Shown piece after piece: positions 45,716 through 54,519 of a stretch of 64,000 nucleotides of DNA. The stretch covers positions 62,001 through 126,000 of the forward strand of contig BPIL01000002.1 of NCBI GenBank assembly GCA_026004095.1, written 5' to 3'. Source of the DNA: Meiothermus sp. Lineage in GTDB: Bacteria; Deinococcota; Deinococci; Deinococcales; Thermaceae. A program made the translations under genes and the position numbers. Position 1 is the first letter of the stretch, and the number at the start of each line of letters is the position of its first letter. Under the pieces are notes generated by a model, which made no database searches, was not told the origin of the DNA, and worked only from the letters and a program-made list of their open reading frames with translations.

Positions 45716-47095
45716 ATGGGACTACTGATCAAGAACGGTGAAATCATAACCGCGGACAGCCGATACAGGGCCGACATCTACGCCGAGGGCGAGACCATCA
45801 CCCGCATCGGGCAGAACCTCGAGGCCCCGCCCGGCACCGAGGTGATCGACGCTACCGGTAAGTACGTGTTCCCCGGCTTCATAGACCCCCACGTGCACAT
45901 CTACCTGCCCTTCATGGCGACCTTTGCCAAGGACACCCACGAGACCGGCTCCAAGGCGGCCTTGATGGGGGGCACCACCACCTACATTGAGATGTGCTGC
46001 CCCAGCCGCAACGACGATGCCCTCGAGGGCTACCAGCTCTGGAAGAGCAAGGCCGAGGGCAACAGCTACTGCGACTACACCTTCCACATGGCGGTCTCCA
46101 AGTTCGACGAAAAAACCGAGGGGCAGCTTCGGGAAATTGTGGCCGATGGCATAAGCTCCTTCAAAATTTTTCTCTCCTACAAAAACTTCTTTGGCGTGGA
46201 TGACGGGGAGATGTACCAGACCCTGCGGCTGGCCAAGGAGCTGGGGGTGATCGTGACCGCCCACTGCGAGAACGCCGAGCTGGTGGGGCGTTTGCAGCAG
46301 CAGCTACTCTCCGAGGGCAAGACCGGCCCCGAGTGGCACGAGCCCAGCCGCCCCGAGTCGGTGGAGGCCGAAGGCACCGCGCGGTTTGCGACCTTCCTCG
46401 AGACCACCGGGGCTACCGGCTACGTGGTGCACCTCTCCTGTAAACCGGCCCTGGATGCGGCCATGGCCGCTAAATCGCGGGGCGTGCCCATCTATATCGA
46501 ATCGGTGATACCCCATTTCCTGCTCGATAAAACCTACGCCGAGCGGGGTGGGGTGGAGGCCATGAAGTACATCATGTCGCCGCCTTTGCGCGACAAGCGC
46601 AACCAAAAAGCCCTGTGGGATGCCCTGGCCCAGGGCTTCATTGACACGGTGGGCACCGACCACTGCCCCTTCGACACCGAGCAGAAGCTGCTGGGTAAGG
46701 ATGCCTTCACCGCTATTCCCAACGGCATCCCCGCCATCGAAGACCGGGTGAACCTGCTCTACACCTACGGGGTGAGCCGCGGCCACCTCGACATTCACCG
46801 CTTTGTGGATGCGGCCAGCACCAAGGCCGCCAAGCTGTTTGGGTTGTTCCCCCGCAAGGGCACCATCGCGGTGGGCAGCGACGCCGACCTGGTGGTCTAC
46901 GACCCCCACTACCGGGGCACCATCTCGGTCAAGACCCAGCACGTCAACAACGACTACAACGCCTTTGAGGGCTTTGAGATTGATGGCCGGCCCAGCGTGG
47001 TGACGGTGCGGGGTAAGGTGGCGGTGCGGGACGGGCAGTTTGTGGGTGAGAAAGGGCGGGGTAAGCTCCTGCGGCGCGAGCCCATGTACTTCTAG
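45716..47095 (+). CDS. hydA: Dihydropyrimidinase (hydantoinase)
   Basis: Hydrolyses dihydrouracil to N-carbamoyl-beta-alanine, second step of reductive pyrimidine breakdown. 459 aa cyclic amidohydrolase: metal-binding His pair in GFIDPHVHIYLP (59 and 61), the carboxylated Lys region ISSFKIFLSYKN (about 147), further His in VTAHCENAEL and VVHLSCKPAL, and Asp in VGTDHCPF. ATG 45716 follows AACGGAGGCGCCA. The stop touches the ATG of a 50-aa frame. Confidence 0.94.
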   Translation: MGLLIKNGEIITADSRYRADIYAEGETITRIGQNLEAPPGTEVIDATGKYVFPGFIDPHVHIYLPFMATFAKDTHETGSKAALMGGTTTYIEMCCPSRNDDALEGYQLWKSKAEGNSYCDYTFHMAVSKFDEKTEGQLREIVADGISSFKIFLSYKNFFGVDDGEMYQTLRLAKELGVIVTAHCENAELVGRLQQQLLSEGKTGPEWHEPSRPESVEAEGTARFATFLETTGATGYVVHLSCKPALDAAMAAKSRGVPIYIESVIPHFLLDKTYAERGGVEAMKYIMSPPLRDKRNQKALWDALAQGFIDTVGTDHCPFDTEQKLLGKDAFTAIPNGIPAIEDRVNLLYTYGVSRGHLDIHRFVDAASTKAAKLFGLFPRKGTIAVGSDADLVVYDPHYRGTISVKTQHVNNDYNAFEGFEIDGRPSVVTVRGKVAVRDGQFVGEKGRGKLLRREPMYF

Positions 47096-47248
47096 ATGAA
47101 GCCCCGATGGATATTGAATTTGCTGGGTGGAATCTGTCTGTGGATCGCGGTGCTGCTGGCGCTGGGGGGTAGTTCGGCCTGGGCGCTTTTCGCGGTGGTG
47201 GGCGGGCTCCTGTGGGTACTGGCCCAAGGAGGCTTCAAACGGGGATAG
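47096..47248 (+). CDS. 50-residue two-helix membrane peptide
   Basis: An ATG directly after the hydA stop opens 50 codons encoding two hydrophobic helices (LLGGICLWIAVLLALGG and WALFAVVGGLLWVLAQGG) with basic ends. There is no separate ribosome binding site, so expression would depend on coupling to hydA. It may be a small accessory of the uptake system or a non-functional frame; I recognise no family. Confidence 0.5.
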   Translation: MKPRWILNLLGGICLWIAVLLALGGSSAWALFAVVGGLLWVLAQGGFKRG

Positions 47249-47305
47249 ATGGTGGTGAATATTTATGCAAAACCAGGTACAATCCCCTCCTAAAAGGGTG
47301 GTGAG

Positions 47306-47950
47306 ATGCTGATACCCCCAGACCAATTGCTGGTGTTTGCCCTGGCCAGTCTGGCCCTGCTGCTGATTCCAGGGCCGGCGGTGCTTTACATCGTTACCCG
47401 CAGCGCTTCCCAAGGGCGTGCGGCGGGTCTGGCCAGCGTGCTGGGTATCCAGTGTGGGGGGCTGGTGCACGTGCTGATGGCCACCCTGGGCCTTTCGGCC
47501 ATTCTGCTCTCGAGCGCCCTGGCTTTCAACCTGGTTAAGTATGCAGGTGCGGCCTATCTGGTCTACCTGGGTCTGCGAACCTGGCTGGCTAGAGAGCCCC
47601 TCGAGCTTGCGGTAGCAGCGCGCCAGCCTCTAGGGCAAATTTTCCTGCAAGGGTTGGTGGTCAACGCCCTGAACCCCAAAACCGCACTGTTCTTTTTTGC
47701 CTTCCTGCCCCAGTTTGTCGACCCGGCGCGGGGGGCGGCCTGGCTGCAATTTTTGCTGCTCGGCCTGGTTTTCATAGCCCTGGCTACCTTTAGCGATGGT
47801 ACGTACGCCTTTCTGTCGAGTTCGTTAGGGTCATGGTTGCGTCAAAAAACCAGGGAAGTGCGCTTTGCCCAGGGCCAGCGTTGGATCACGGGGGGCATCT
47901 ACATTGGGCTGGGCCTGACCGCGGCCCTGACGGGCAGCCGCCATAAATAG
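47306..47950 (+). CDS. LysE/RhtB family amino acid exporter
   Basis: A 214-aa inner-membrane protein with six hydrophobic segments and the LysE signature LIPGPAVLYIVTRSASQGRAAGLASVLGIQCGG near the N-terminus, then KYAGAAYLVYLGLRTWLA and NALNPKTALFFFAFLPQFV. Members export amino acids. In this cluster an attractive idea is export of beta-alanine or related end products, but that is only suggested by position. A TACAAT box lies about 25 nt upstream. Confidence 0.88.
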   Translation: MLIPPDQLLVFALASLALLLIPGPAVLYIVTRSASQGRAAGLASVLGIQCGGLVHVLMATLGLSAILLSSALAFNLVKYAGAAYLVYLGLRTWLAREPLELAVAARQPLGQIFLQGLVVNALNPKTALFFFAFLPQFVDPARGAAWLQFLLLGLVFIALATFSDGTYAFLSSSLGSWLRQKTREVRFAQGQRWITGGIYIGLGLTAALTGSRHK

Positions 47951-47958
47951 GGAAGACC

Positions 47959-48783
47959 ATGATGCAAGCCAATACCTCTCCAGAGCTATCCGCCAAAGGT
48001 TCGAACGCAGCCGCCATTGTTTCGGTTCAGGGTGTTTCGATGGTGTTTCCAAACGGCACGGTGGCCCTCAAAGACGCCAACCTCGAGATCGCCCAGGGGG
48101 AGTTCATCAGCCTGATTGGGCCCTCGGGTTGCGGTAAAACCACCCTGCTGCGCCTGCTGGCCGACCTGATCCAGCCCTCATCGGGCACCATCCGCATCGG
48201 GGGTAAAAGCCCCGAGGAGGCCCGCAAGGCCCGGGCCTACGGCTACGTCTTCCAGGCTCCCACCCTGATGGAGTGGCGCAATGTGCTCTCCAACGTGATG
48301 CTGCCCCTGGAGGTGATGAACTTTCCCGTGCAGGAGCGCAGGGCCAGGGCCGAGCGGATGCTGGCTTTGGTGGGGCTGGAGAAGTTCGCCAGGCACTACC
48401 CCTGGCAGCTTTCGGGCGGGATGCAGCAGCGGGTCTCCATCGCCCGGGCCCTGGCTTTCGACCCGCAGCTTTTGTTCATGGATGAGCCCTTTGGCGCCCT
48501 GGACGAGATTACCCGCGAGAACCTGAACCTGGAGCTTTTGCGCCTGTGGCGCGAGACCGGTAAAACCATCATCTTTGTGACCCACTCCATCCCCGAGGCG
48601 GTCTTCCTCTCCACCCGGATCGTGGTGATGACCCCGCGCCCCGGCAAAATCGAGACCGTCATACCGGTAGACCTGCCCCAGCCCCGCACCTTCGAGACCC
48701 GCGAGACCACCCGCTTTTTCGAGCTGGCTACCGCGGTGCGCGAGGCCCTGCGCAAAGGCCACGGCTACGAGGTGACCGAGTGA
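47959..48783 (+). CDS. ABC transporter ATP-binding protein (nitrate/taurine/pyrimidine type)
   Basis: A 274-aa ATPase: Walker A GPSGCGKTTLLRLLADL, Q-loop FQAPTLMEWRNVLSNVMLP, signature LSGGMQQRVSIARAL, Walker B LLFMDEPFGALDE and VTHSIPEAVFLSTRIVVM, the typical pattern of SsuB/TauB/RutG-like systems. It overlaps the permease gene by 1 nt. Binding-protein similarity and neighbours point to pyrimidines or their precursors as substrate. The start may be either of two adjacent ATG codons. Confidence 0.9.
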   Translation: MMQANTSPELSAKGSNAAAIVSVQGVSMVFPNGTVALKDANLEIAQGEFISLIGPSGCGKTTLLRLLADLIQPSSGTIRIGGKSPEEARKARAYGYVFQAPTLMEWRNVLSNVMLPLEVMNFPVQERRARAERMLALVGLEKFARHYPWQLSGGMQQRVSIARALAFDPQLLFMDEPFGALDEITRENLNLELLRLWRETGKTIIFVTHSIPEAVFLSTRIVVMTPRPGKIETVIPVDLPQPRTFETRETTRFFELATAVREALRKGHGYEVTE

Positions 48784-49700
48784 TGCGAATCTCGCCCAAT
48801 CTGGTGCCCATGCTGGTGGTGGCCCTGGTGGTGCTGGCGCTGTACTGGCCGCTGATGTACCTGGCCAATATCCCGGTAGCGCAGCGGGCGTTGGATACGG
48901 GCGCGGCCCTGCCCTGCCAGACTGCTTTTGAGTGTGCAACCCAACTCCGGAGCCCGGTGCTGCCTTCGCCCCAGCAGCTCTGGAACGGCTTTGGCAACCT
49001 GATGTTCCCTCTCAATTCACCCAACGCCATCCCCATCAATGCGGCGGTTACGGCCTTCGAGACGGTGGTGGGTTTGCTATTGGCGGCGGTGGTGGGCTTC
49101 TTTTTTGCGATTGGGATGGTGGCCTCGAGGGCCTTTGAACGGGCTTTGCTGCCCTGGATTGTGGCCTCCCAGACCGTCCCCATCATCGCCATTGCGCCCA
49201 TGCTGGTGGTGCTGCTGGGGCAGTATGGGGTGCAGGGCTGGCTGCCCAAGGCCATCATCGCGGCCTACATTGCTTTTTTCCCCATCACCATCGGGGTCGC
49301 CAAGGGCCTCAAAAGCCCCGACCCCATGGCCCTCGACCTGATGAAAACCTACAACGCCAGCCACTGGCAAACCTACCTCAAGCTGCGCTTCCCGGCCTCG
49401 GTGCCCTATCTGTTTACGGCCTTCAAGGTCGCCATGACGGCGGCCCTGATCGGGGCCATTGTGGCCGAGATCTCCACCATCAGCTTTCAGGGCATCGGCA
49501 AGATGCTGGCGGAGAACTCGAGGGCCTCGGATGTGGTGGCGATGTGGGTGATCATGCTTTCCTCGGCGGTATTGGGAATCCTGCTGGTGGCCCTGGTGAA
49601 CTGGCTCGAGCGCCTGCTTACGCCCTGGCGGCGCACCAGTGGGGGCGCAGCGATACCTGCCAAACAGGCCCGGCTGTCCAGGCGGGAGGGGGTGGGTTGA
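48783..49700 (+). CDS. ABC transporter permease 1
   Basis: A 305-aa BPD-type permease of the SsuC/TauC family with about seven hydrophobic helices and a periplasmic insert carrying two Cys near residue 45 (LPCQTAFECATQL). The EAA-like loop reads DLMKTYNASHWQTYLKLRFPAS. The ATG at 48783 overlaps the ATPase stop (TGATG). Pairs with the following permease as a heterodimer. Confidence 0.9.
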   Translation: MRISPNLVPMLVVALVVLALYWPLMYLANIPVAQRALDTGAALPCQTAFECATQLRSPVLPSPQQLWNGFGNLMFPLNSPNAIPINAAVTAFETVVGLLLAAVVGFFFAIGMVASRAFERALLPWIVASQTVPIIAIAPMLVVLLGQYGVQGWLPKAIIAAYIAFFPITIGVAKGLKSPDPMALDLMKTYNASHWQTYLKLRFPASVPYLFTAFKVAMTAALIGAIVAEISTISFQGIGKMLAENSRASDVVAMWVIMLSSAVLGILLVALVNWLERLLTPWRRTSGGAAIPAKQARLSRREGVG

Positions 49701-49702
49701 AG

Positions 49703-50671
49703 ATGACCCCTGCACACCGGGCGGTCTTTGGTGGTTACTGGCTGGGTTGGCTTTTGCTGGGGCTGGGGTTTGGGCTATTGCTGTGGTTTATCGTGGCCTG
49801 GTGGGATCAGTCCGAACCCGCCAGCAGCACCCAGAAACTTCTGATTGGCCTGGGCTTTCTGGGGGTGGTGTGGGGCCTTGCCAGGGTGGCCCAGCAGTTT
49901 GTGGATACCTCCAATCCGGTCGTCGGCTTCACGCCCGCGGCCCTCACCCTGCTGGCCCTGGTGGTGACCGCCGAGGCCCTGCTGCGGGCCTACCAGGTGC
50001 CCCCCGGCCTGATTCCGACCCCCAGCCGGGTGCTCTCAACCTTGCTGGAAGTGCGGGATGTGCTTTTGCAGGACGCGTTCCAGACCGTGGTGCTGGAGGC
50101 CCTGGTGGGCTATCTGGTCGGCTGTAGCCTGGGCCTGCTCACCGCTCTGCTGATAAGCCGGTATGTTTTCCTCGAGCGGGGGTTGCTGCCGTACGCTGCG
50201 CTTTTTAGCAGCATCCCGATTGTGGCCCTGGCCCCGGTGCTGGTCAAGATGATTGGCATCGACTGGCCCTCCAAGGCGGTTATTGTGGCGATTACGGTAT
50301 TTTTCCCTATGGTGGTGAACACTTTCCGGGGCCTGACCGAGGTGAGCCCACTCTCGCTCGACCTGATGCGCTCGTATGCAGCCGGGGAAGTGCAGCAGTA
50401 CCGCTGGCTGCGCCTGCCCAACGCCCTGCCCTTTATCTTCAACGCCCTAAAGCTGGGCACCACCCTGGCTATGATTGGGGCCATCGTGGGCGAGTTTTTT
50501 GGGGCCAACGGGCAGGGGCTGGGTTTTCGTATCCAGATCGAGGCTGGACGCTTTGGCTTCGATATCGTCTGGTCGGCCATTATTGTGGCCTCGGTGATAG
50601 GCATTGCCTGGTATGGCCTGGTGGCGTGGCTCGAGCGGAGATTAACTGGATGGCACGTGTCCTTTCGCTAA
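49703..50671 (+). CDS. ABC transporter permease 2
   Basis: A 322-aa second permease with three extra N-terminal helices ahead of the SsuC-type core; EAA-like loop DLMRSYAAGEVQQYRWLRLPNAL and GAIVGEFFGANGQGLGF. The ATG at 49703 follows the permease 1 stop by 2 nt (an overlapping TTG is also in frame). Its last 13 codons (LERRLTGWHVSFR) recur 72 bp downstream as an orphan fragment, see the repeat entries. Confidence 0.9.
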   Translation: MTPAHRAVFGGYWLGWLLLGLGFGLLLWFIVAWWDQSEPASSTQKLLIGLGFLGVVWGLARVAQQFVDTSNPVVGFTPAALTLLALVVTAEALLRAYQVPPGLIPTPSRVLSTLLEVRDVLLQDAFQTVVLEALVGYLVGCSLGLLTALLISRYVFLERGLLPYAALFSSIPIVALAPVLVKMIGIDWPSKAVIVAITVFFPMVVNTFRGLTEVSPLSLDLMRSYAAGEVQQYRWLRLPNALPFIFNALKLGTTLAMIGAIVGEFFGANGQGLGFRIQIEAGRFGFDIVWSAIIVASVIGIAWYGLVAWLERRLTGWHVSFR

Positions 50672-50674
50672 CGA
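50630..50674 (+). repeat. Permease 3'-end repeat, copy 1 (in gene)
   Basis: Codes for the C-terminus LERRLTGWHVSFR, stop and 3 nt. 38 of 45 bases match the copy at 50702-50746; all seven differences are at third codon positions. Confidence 0.85.
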
Positions 50675-50701
50675 CCCTTGCGCCAGGCTCGCACCTTCGG
50701 T

Positions 50702-50746
50702 CTCGAGCGCAGGTTTACGGGATGGCACGTATCTTTCCGCTAACGA
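50702..50746 (+). pseudogene. Orphan 3' end of a second permease gene (copy 2)
   Basis: CTCGAG-started fragment that would translate as LERRFTGWHVSFR and stop. Compared with the real permease end, the differences are all at third codon positions, giving twelve of thirteen identical residues. This is the mark of coding sequence that diverged under selection, so the fragment is the relic of a paralogous or replaced permease gene whose body has been lost. Confidence 0.75.
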
Positions 50747-50808
50747 TTCCTGGTGATGGGTTTTACAGGCCCCGCTTTTATCCCAGTGAGGAGGTGAAAG
50801 GAGCGCGC

Positions 50809-50839
50809 TTGACAGGAGGGTTGTAGGGTGCAGTAGGCT
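50809..50839 (+). promoter_or_regulatory. Promoter of the binding protein gene
   Basis: TTGACA (50809-50814), 19-nt spacer, TAGGCT (50834-50839), about 37 nt before ATG 50877, which has AAAGGAGGCAAGG. Gives the binding protein its own, probably stronger, transcript. Confidence 0.65.
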
Positions 50840-50876
50840 ACCATCTGAAGTCGTTCTGGCACAAAAGGAGGCAAGG

Positions 50877-51962
50877 ATGAAGAAGTGGTCGGTCGTTTGG
50901 GTACTGGCAGTCTTCATGCTGGTGTCGCTGGCAAGCGCCCAGCAAAACCTGGTCAAGGTCAACTTGCAGCTCAAGTGGTTTCCGCAAGCCCAGTTTGCGG
51001 GTTTCTTTGTAGCCAAGGAGCGGGGCTTTTTCCGGGCGCAGGGGCTGGATGTAACCCTGCTGCCGGCGGGCGATCAGTCCCCCATTCAGGTGGTGCAGTC
51101 CGGTGCGGCCGACTTCGGCACCACCTGGATTGCCGACCTGCTCACCGCTCGGGAGCGCGGCATTCCGGTGGTGCACCTGGCCCAGATTTTCCAGCGCTCG
51201 GGCTTTACGCTGGTGGCTTTGAAATCCACCGGTATCAGGGATCTGTGCAAAGACCTGAAGGGTAAGAGCGTGGGGGTCTGGCCTTCCGGCAACGAGTACC
51301 CGGCGGTGGCCCTGTTCCGCAAGTGCGGCCTGACCAGCTCGCTGGATCCCCGGGTAACCAACCCCGATGTCACCGCGGTAAGCTACCCCTTCGACCCAGC
51401 TCTGGTTTTCCCCGACAAGGTGCAACTGGTCTCGGCCATGACCTACAACGAGGTCAACCAGATCGCCGGGTTGGGCTACGACGAGACCAAGGTGGACGTG
51501 TTCAAGTTGGCCGATGAAGGCATTAACCTGCTTGAAGACCTGATTTTTACCACCGAACGGGTCTTGAACGAGCGCAACTTCAAGGGTTCGGGCCTGACCG
51601 GCCGTCAGGTGGCCGCCCGCCTGATTCGGGCCTCCATCCAGGGCTGGAACTGGGCGGTAGCCAACCAGGCCGAGACCGTCGAAAAGTACGTGCTGCCCTT
51701 CTGCGGCAACACCTGCAAAGGCTCCGGCACCCGCGCCGACGCCAAGGGCCACCAGACCTGGCAGATGGCCGAGGTTGCCAAGCTCTACAACGCTGGGGCC
51801 ACCACCAAAGGCTGGGCCGGCTTCCTGGTGCCTGCCGACTACCAGGCCTCGGTGCGTCTGCTGCGTGAGCAGGGCATCCTGACCAAAGACCCCCCAGCGG
51901 CCACCGTGGACTACGGCCCCTGGGAGGCCGCCACCGGTAAGCGGGCTCGAGACTGGAAATAA
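50877..51962 (+). CDS. ABC transporter substrate-binding protein (NMT1/THI5-like)
   Basis: A 361-aa secreted binding protein with signal peptide MKKWSVVWVLAVFMLVSLASAQ. The NMT1/THI5 fold is shown by VNLQLKWFPQAQFAGFFVAKERGFFRAQGLDV, DQSPIQVVQSGAADFGTTW and SVGVWPSGNEYP. This family binds pyrimidine-like or sulfonate ligands. No lipobox Cys, so the protein is probably periplasmic or anchored by the uncleaved helix. It serves the ATPase and two permeases upstream. Confidence 0.88.
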   Translation: MKKWSVVWVLAVFMLVSLASAQQNLVKVNLQLKWFPQAQFAGFFVAKERGFFRAQGLDVTLLPAGDQSPIQVVQSGAADFGTTWIADLLTARERGIPVVHLAQIFQRSGFTLVALKSTGIRDLCKDLKGKSVGVWPSGNEYPAVALFRKCGLTSSLDPRVTNPDVTAVSYPFDPALVFPDKVQLVSAMTYNEVNQIAGLGYDETKVDVFKLADEGINLLEDLIFTTERVLNERNFKGSGLTGRQVAARLIRASIQGWNWAVANQAETVEKYVLPFCGNTCKGSGTRADAKGHQTWQMAEVAKLYNAGATTKGWAGFLVPADYQASVRLLREQGILTKDPPAATVDYGPWEAATGKRARDWK

Positions 51963-52052
51963 CCTGGGCTTGAGCAAGAGATGATTGTGCCAGGGGGCGG
52001 CCGGTGTGTCGCCCCCTATTTCACCCCAGGGCTACGCTTTTTGGAGACCATC

Positions 52053-53291
52053 ATGCTGAACCCCAAACGAACCGTTGAAGAACTCAAGGAACTGCGTGAC
52101 CTGACCGCCGACGAAAACGGCGCCTGGCGGGTGGCCTGGACTGATACCTGGCTCAAAGCGCGCGAATGGTTCAACCGCAAGCTGGAGGGCCTACCGGTAG
52201 AACAACACTACGACGCTGCCGGCAACAACTGGGTGACGCTCAAGGGCAAAAGCGAGAAAGCCCTGCTGATTGGGGGCCACCTGGACTCGGTGCCGGGCGG
52301 GGGCTGGCTGGATGGCTGCCTTAACGTGCTGGCGGGCCTCGAGGTTCTGCGCCGCATCGCCGAGGAGTACCAGGGGAACCCCCCGGTCACGGTGCGGCTG
52401 GTGGACTGGGCCGACGAGGAGGGGGCCCGCTTTGGCCGCAGCCTGCTGGGTTCCTCGGCCTTCTCGGGCACCCTCGAGCCCGAGCTGGAAAAAGACCGCA
52501 CCGACAAGGACGGCATCCGCCTGGAGGAGGCCCTGCGGCGCTGCGGGGTGGAGATGAGCCGGATGCTCGAGGCCCAGAGCGAACAGAAAAACGCCGCGGC
52601 CTACCTCGAGCTTCACATCGAACAGGGCCCGGTGCTGCTGGACATGGGCCTGCCCCTGGGGGTGGTGCTGGGAACCTTTGGGGTCGAGCGTCACGCCATC
52701 ACCTTCAGGGGCCAGGCCGCCCACTCCGGCTCCACGCCCATGCATAAGCGCAAGGATGCTTTTCTGGCCGCAAGCAAAATGGCCTCCGAGATCTACAACA
52801 TCACCGACCGCAACGGGGGGGTTAGCACCATCGGAAGCTGCATCACCAAACCGGGGATTGTGACCAGCGTGGTGGCGGAATGCACCATCACCCTCGACCA
52901 GCGCCACCTTGATGCCGATGCCCTGGCCCGGCTCAAGTTCGAAGCCGAAAAAGCCAGCCAGCGCTTTGCCCGCGAGGGGGGCCTGCCGGAGCCGGAATGG
53001 AACACCATCTGGCGGATTCACCCCATCCTGTTCCACCCCGAGCTGATCGAGTTCTGCGACCAGGCCATCCGCGAGGTGGCCGGGGTCTCGCACCGCCTGC
53101 CTTCGGGGCCCCTGCACGACGCCGCCGAGGTGGCCCGCGCCGGCATCCCCACGGTGATGATGTTCGTGCAGAGCCTGCACGGTATCAGCCACAACAAAAT
53201 CGAGGACACCAAAGAAGAACACCTCGAGCTTGCGGTGCAGGCCCTGGATCGGCTGGCCGAGAAAACCATGCACTGGATTGCCAAGCAGTAG
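52053..53291 (+). CDS. Zn-dependent amidohydrolase: beta-ureidopropionase / N-carbamoyl-amino acid hydrolase
   Basis: M20/M28-type carbamoylase, 412 aa. Metal ligands in GGHLDSVPGGGWLDG (His, Asp), DEEGARFGRSLLGS (Glu pair) and LELHIEQGPVLLDMG, plus the dimer-domain GQAAHSGSTPMHKRKDA and the C-terminal LPSGPLHDAAEVARAGIPTVMMF with SLHGISHNKIED. With PreTA and HydA this completes uracil to beta-alanine, carbon dioxide and ammonia. ATG 52053 is chosen by homology; L-carbamoylase activity on other amino acids is possible. Confidence 0.9.
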   Translation: MLNPKRTVEELKELRDLTADENGAWRVAWTDTWLKAREWFNRKLEGLPVEQHYDAAGNNWVTLKGKSEKALLIGGHLDSVPGGGWLDGCLNVLAGLEVLRRIAEEYQGNPPVTVRLVDWADEEGARFGRSLLGSSAFSGTLEPELEKDRTDKDGIRLEEALRRCGVEMSRMLEAQSEQKNAAAYLELHIEQGPVLLDMGLPLGVVLGTFGVERHAITFRGQAAHSGSTPMHKRKDAFLAASKMASEIYNITDRNGGVSTIGSCITKPGIVTSVVAECTITLDQRHLDADALARLKFEAEKASQRFAREGGLPEPEWNTIWRIHPILFHPELIEFCDQAIREVAGVSHRLPSGPLHDAAEVARAGIPTVMMFVQSLHGISHNKIEDTKEEHLELAVQALDRLAEKTMHWIAKQ

Positions 53292-53294
53292 GGT

Positions 53295-54002
53295 ATGCAC
53301 CTGCCCACCCTGCGCCAGATTCTCGAGCTTCCCGCCTTTGCCGGGGCAGAACTGCTCTCGGGGCAGGGTCGGCTCGAGGCCCCCATCACCTGGGTGCACG
53401 TGGCCGAGGTGCTGGACGTGGCCCGGCTGCTATCGGGGGGCGAACTGGTGCTTTCCACCGGCCTCGAGCTCTCCCGCAGCACGCCCGAGGCCCAGGTGGC
53501 CTATGTGCGCTCGCTGGCCGAGGCCGGGGTGGGGGGGCTCGGCCTCGAGCTGGTGCAGTGGCTCACCGAGGTGCCCCCGGAGATGCTGCAAACCGCCCGA
53601 ATGCTGCAATTCCCCATTCTGGCTTTTCGCACCGAGGTGCGCTTTGCCGACCTGACCCGCGCGGCCCACGAGCGCATTCTGCGCCCGGCGGTGGATAGGG
53701 AAGAGCCGCTGCTGGACTCGCTCCTGGAGGCCCTGGTCGAGACCGGCCGCGACCGCAGCTTTCTGCAGCGCCAGCTAGGGGCTATCCTGAACCTGCCCAG
53801 CCGGCCCCGCAGCACCCTGCTGGCCACCCTGGAAGCCCTGCTGGCCTCGCAGTTCAACATCGCCGAGACCGCCCGCCGGCTGGGGGTGCGCCGGCAGAGC
53901 ATCTACTACCGCCTCGAGCAGCTCAGGGGCATGCTGGGCGACCTCGAGAGCCCCGAACGGCGGCTGGGGCTGTGGGTGGCGCTGGAGCTGCTCAAACGCT
54001 AA
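53295..54002 (+). CDS. Short PucR-family transcriptional regulator
   Basis: A 235-aa protein with a PucR N-terminal domain (LRQILELPAFAGAELLSGQGRLEAPITWVHVAEVLDVARLLSGGELVLSTG) and a C-terminal PucR-type helix-turn-helix (NIAETARRLGVRRQSIYYRLEQLRGML). The usual central GGDEF-like domain is missing, so it is about half the normal length, without a visible frame break. PucR-type proteins control purine, pyrimidine and amino acid catabolism. Starts 3 nt after the amidohydrolase, so it is co-transcribed with the pathway it probably controls. Confidence 0.82.
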   Translation: MHLPTLRQILELPAFAGAELLSGQGRLEAPITWVHVAEVLDVARLLSGGELVLSTGLELSRSTPEAQVAYVRSLAEAGVGGLGLELVQWLTEVPPEMLQTARMLQFPILAFRTEVRFADLTRAAHERILRPAVDREEPLLDSLLEALVETGRDRSFLQRQLGAILNLPSRPRSTLLATLEALLASQFNIAETARRLGVRRQSIYYRLEQLRGMLGDLESPERRLGLWVALELLKR

Positions 54003-54133
54003 GCCGTATGAGTTTTGTGAGCGCTTATCGGGTGTTTTTACTTCACCACTGTAGGGCAAAATCCGCCGCTTGAATAGCCGCCCCACCCCCTTCGTCGGGC
54101 GCAATTTCTGGCAGGCTGGAGGTGGAGGAATCT

Positions 54134-54439
54134 ATGCCCCTGCTGATCTGTCCAAACTGTCAAACCGGAATGAACGAAATTCAGCGCAACGGCGTGCACA
54201 TAGACGTCTGCCCCAAGTGCCGGGGTGTCTGGCTCGACGGCGGTGAGATGGAAAAACTGCTGGGCCAGGTGCGCCAGTACGAACAGGAATACGAGGCCGA
54301 GCTCGAGCGCTACCGCCAGCAGTACGCCCCCCCGCCCACCCATCACCGCAACCCCTACGACACCGACGACGACGAGTACTACAAGCGCCACGGCAAGAAG
54401 AAAAGCAAGCTGGGCCGGCTTTTCGACCTGTTCGACTAA
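54134..54439 (+). CDS. TFIIB-type zinc-ribbon protein
   Basis: A 101-aa protein with an N-terminal zinc ribbon CPNCQTGMNEIQRNGVHID.. CPKCRGVWLDGGE (four Cys), then a coiled, Glu/Gln-rich helix (EMEKLLGQVRQYEQEYEAELERYRQQY) and a disordered basic tail. The ATG at 54134 follows GGAGGAATCT; a GTG at 54122 is possible. The family is widespread, function unknown; DNA or RNA binding is a reasonable guess. Confidence 0.82.
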   Translation: MPLLICPNCQTGMNEIQRNGVHIDVCPKCRGVWLDGGEMEKLLGQVRQYEQEYEAELERYRQQYAPPPTHHRNPYDTDDDEYYKRHGKKKSKLGRLFDLFD

Positions 54440-54519
54440 ATTTCCCGACAACCTTGCTGGGGCCGACTGCGGGGTGTGGTAAGCCGTATAATCGGCGTGT
54501 AGATAAAAGGAGCCCTGCT

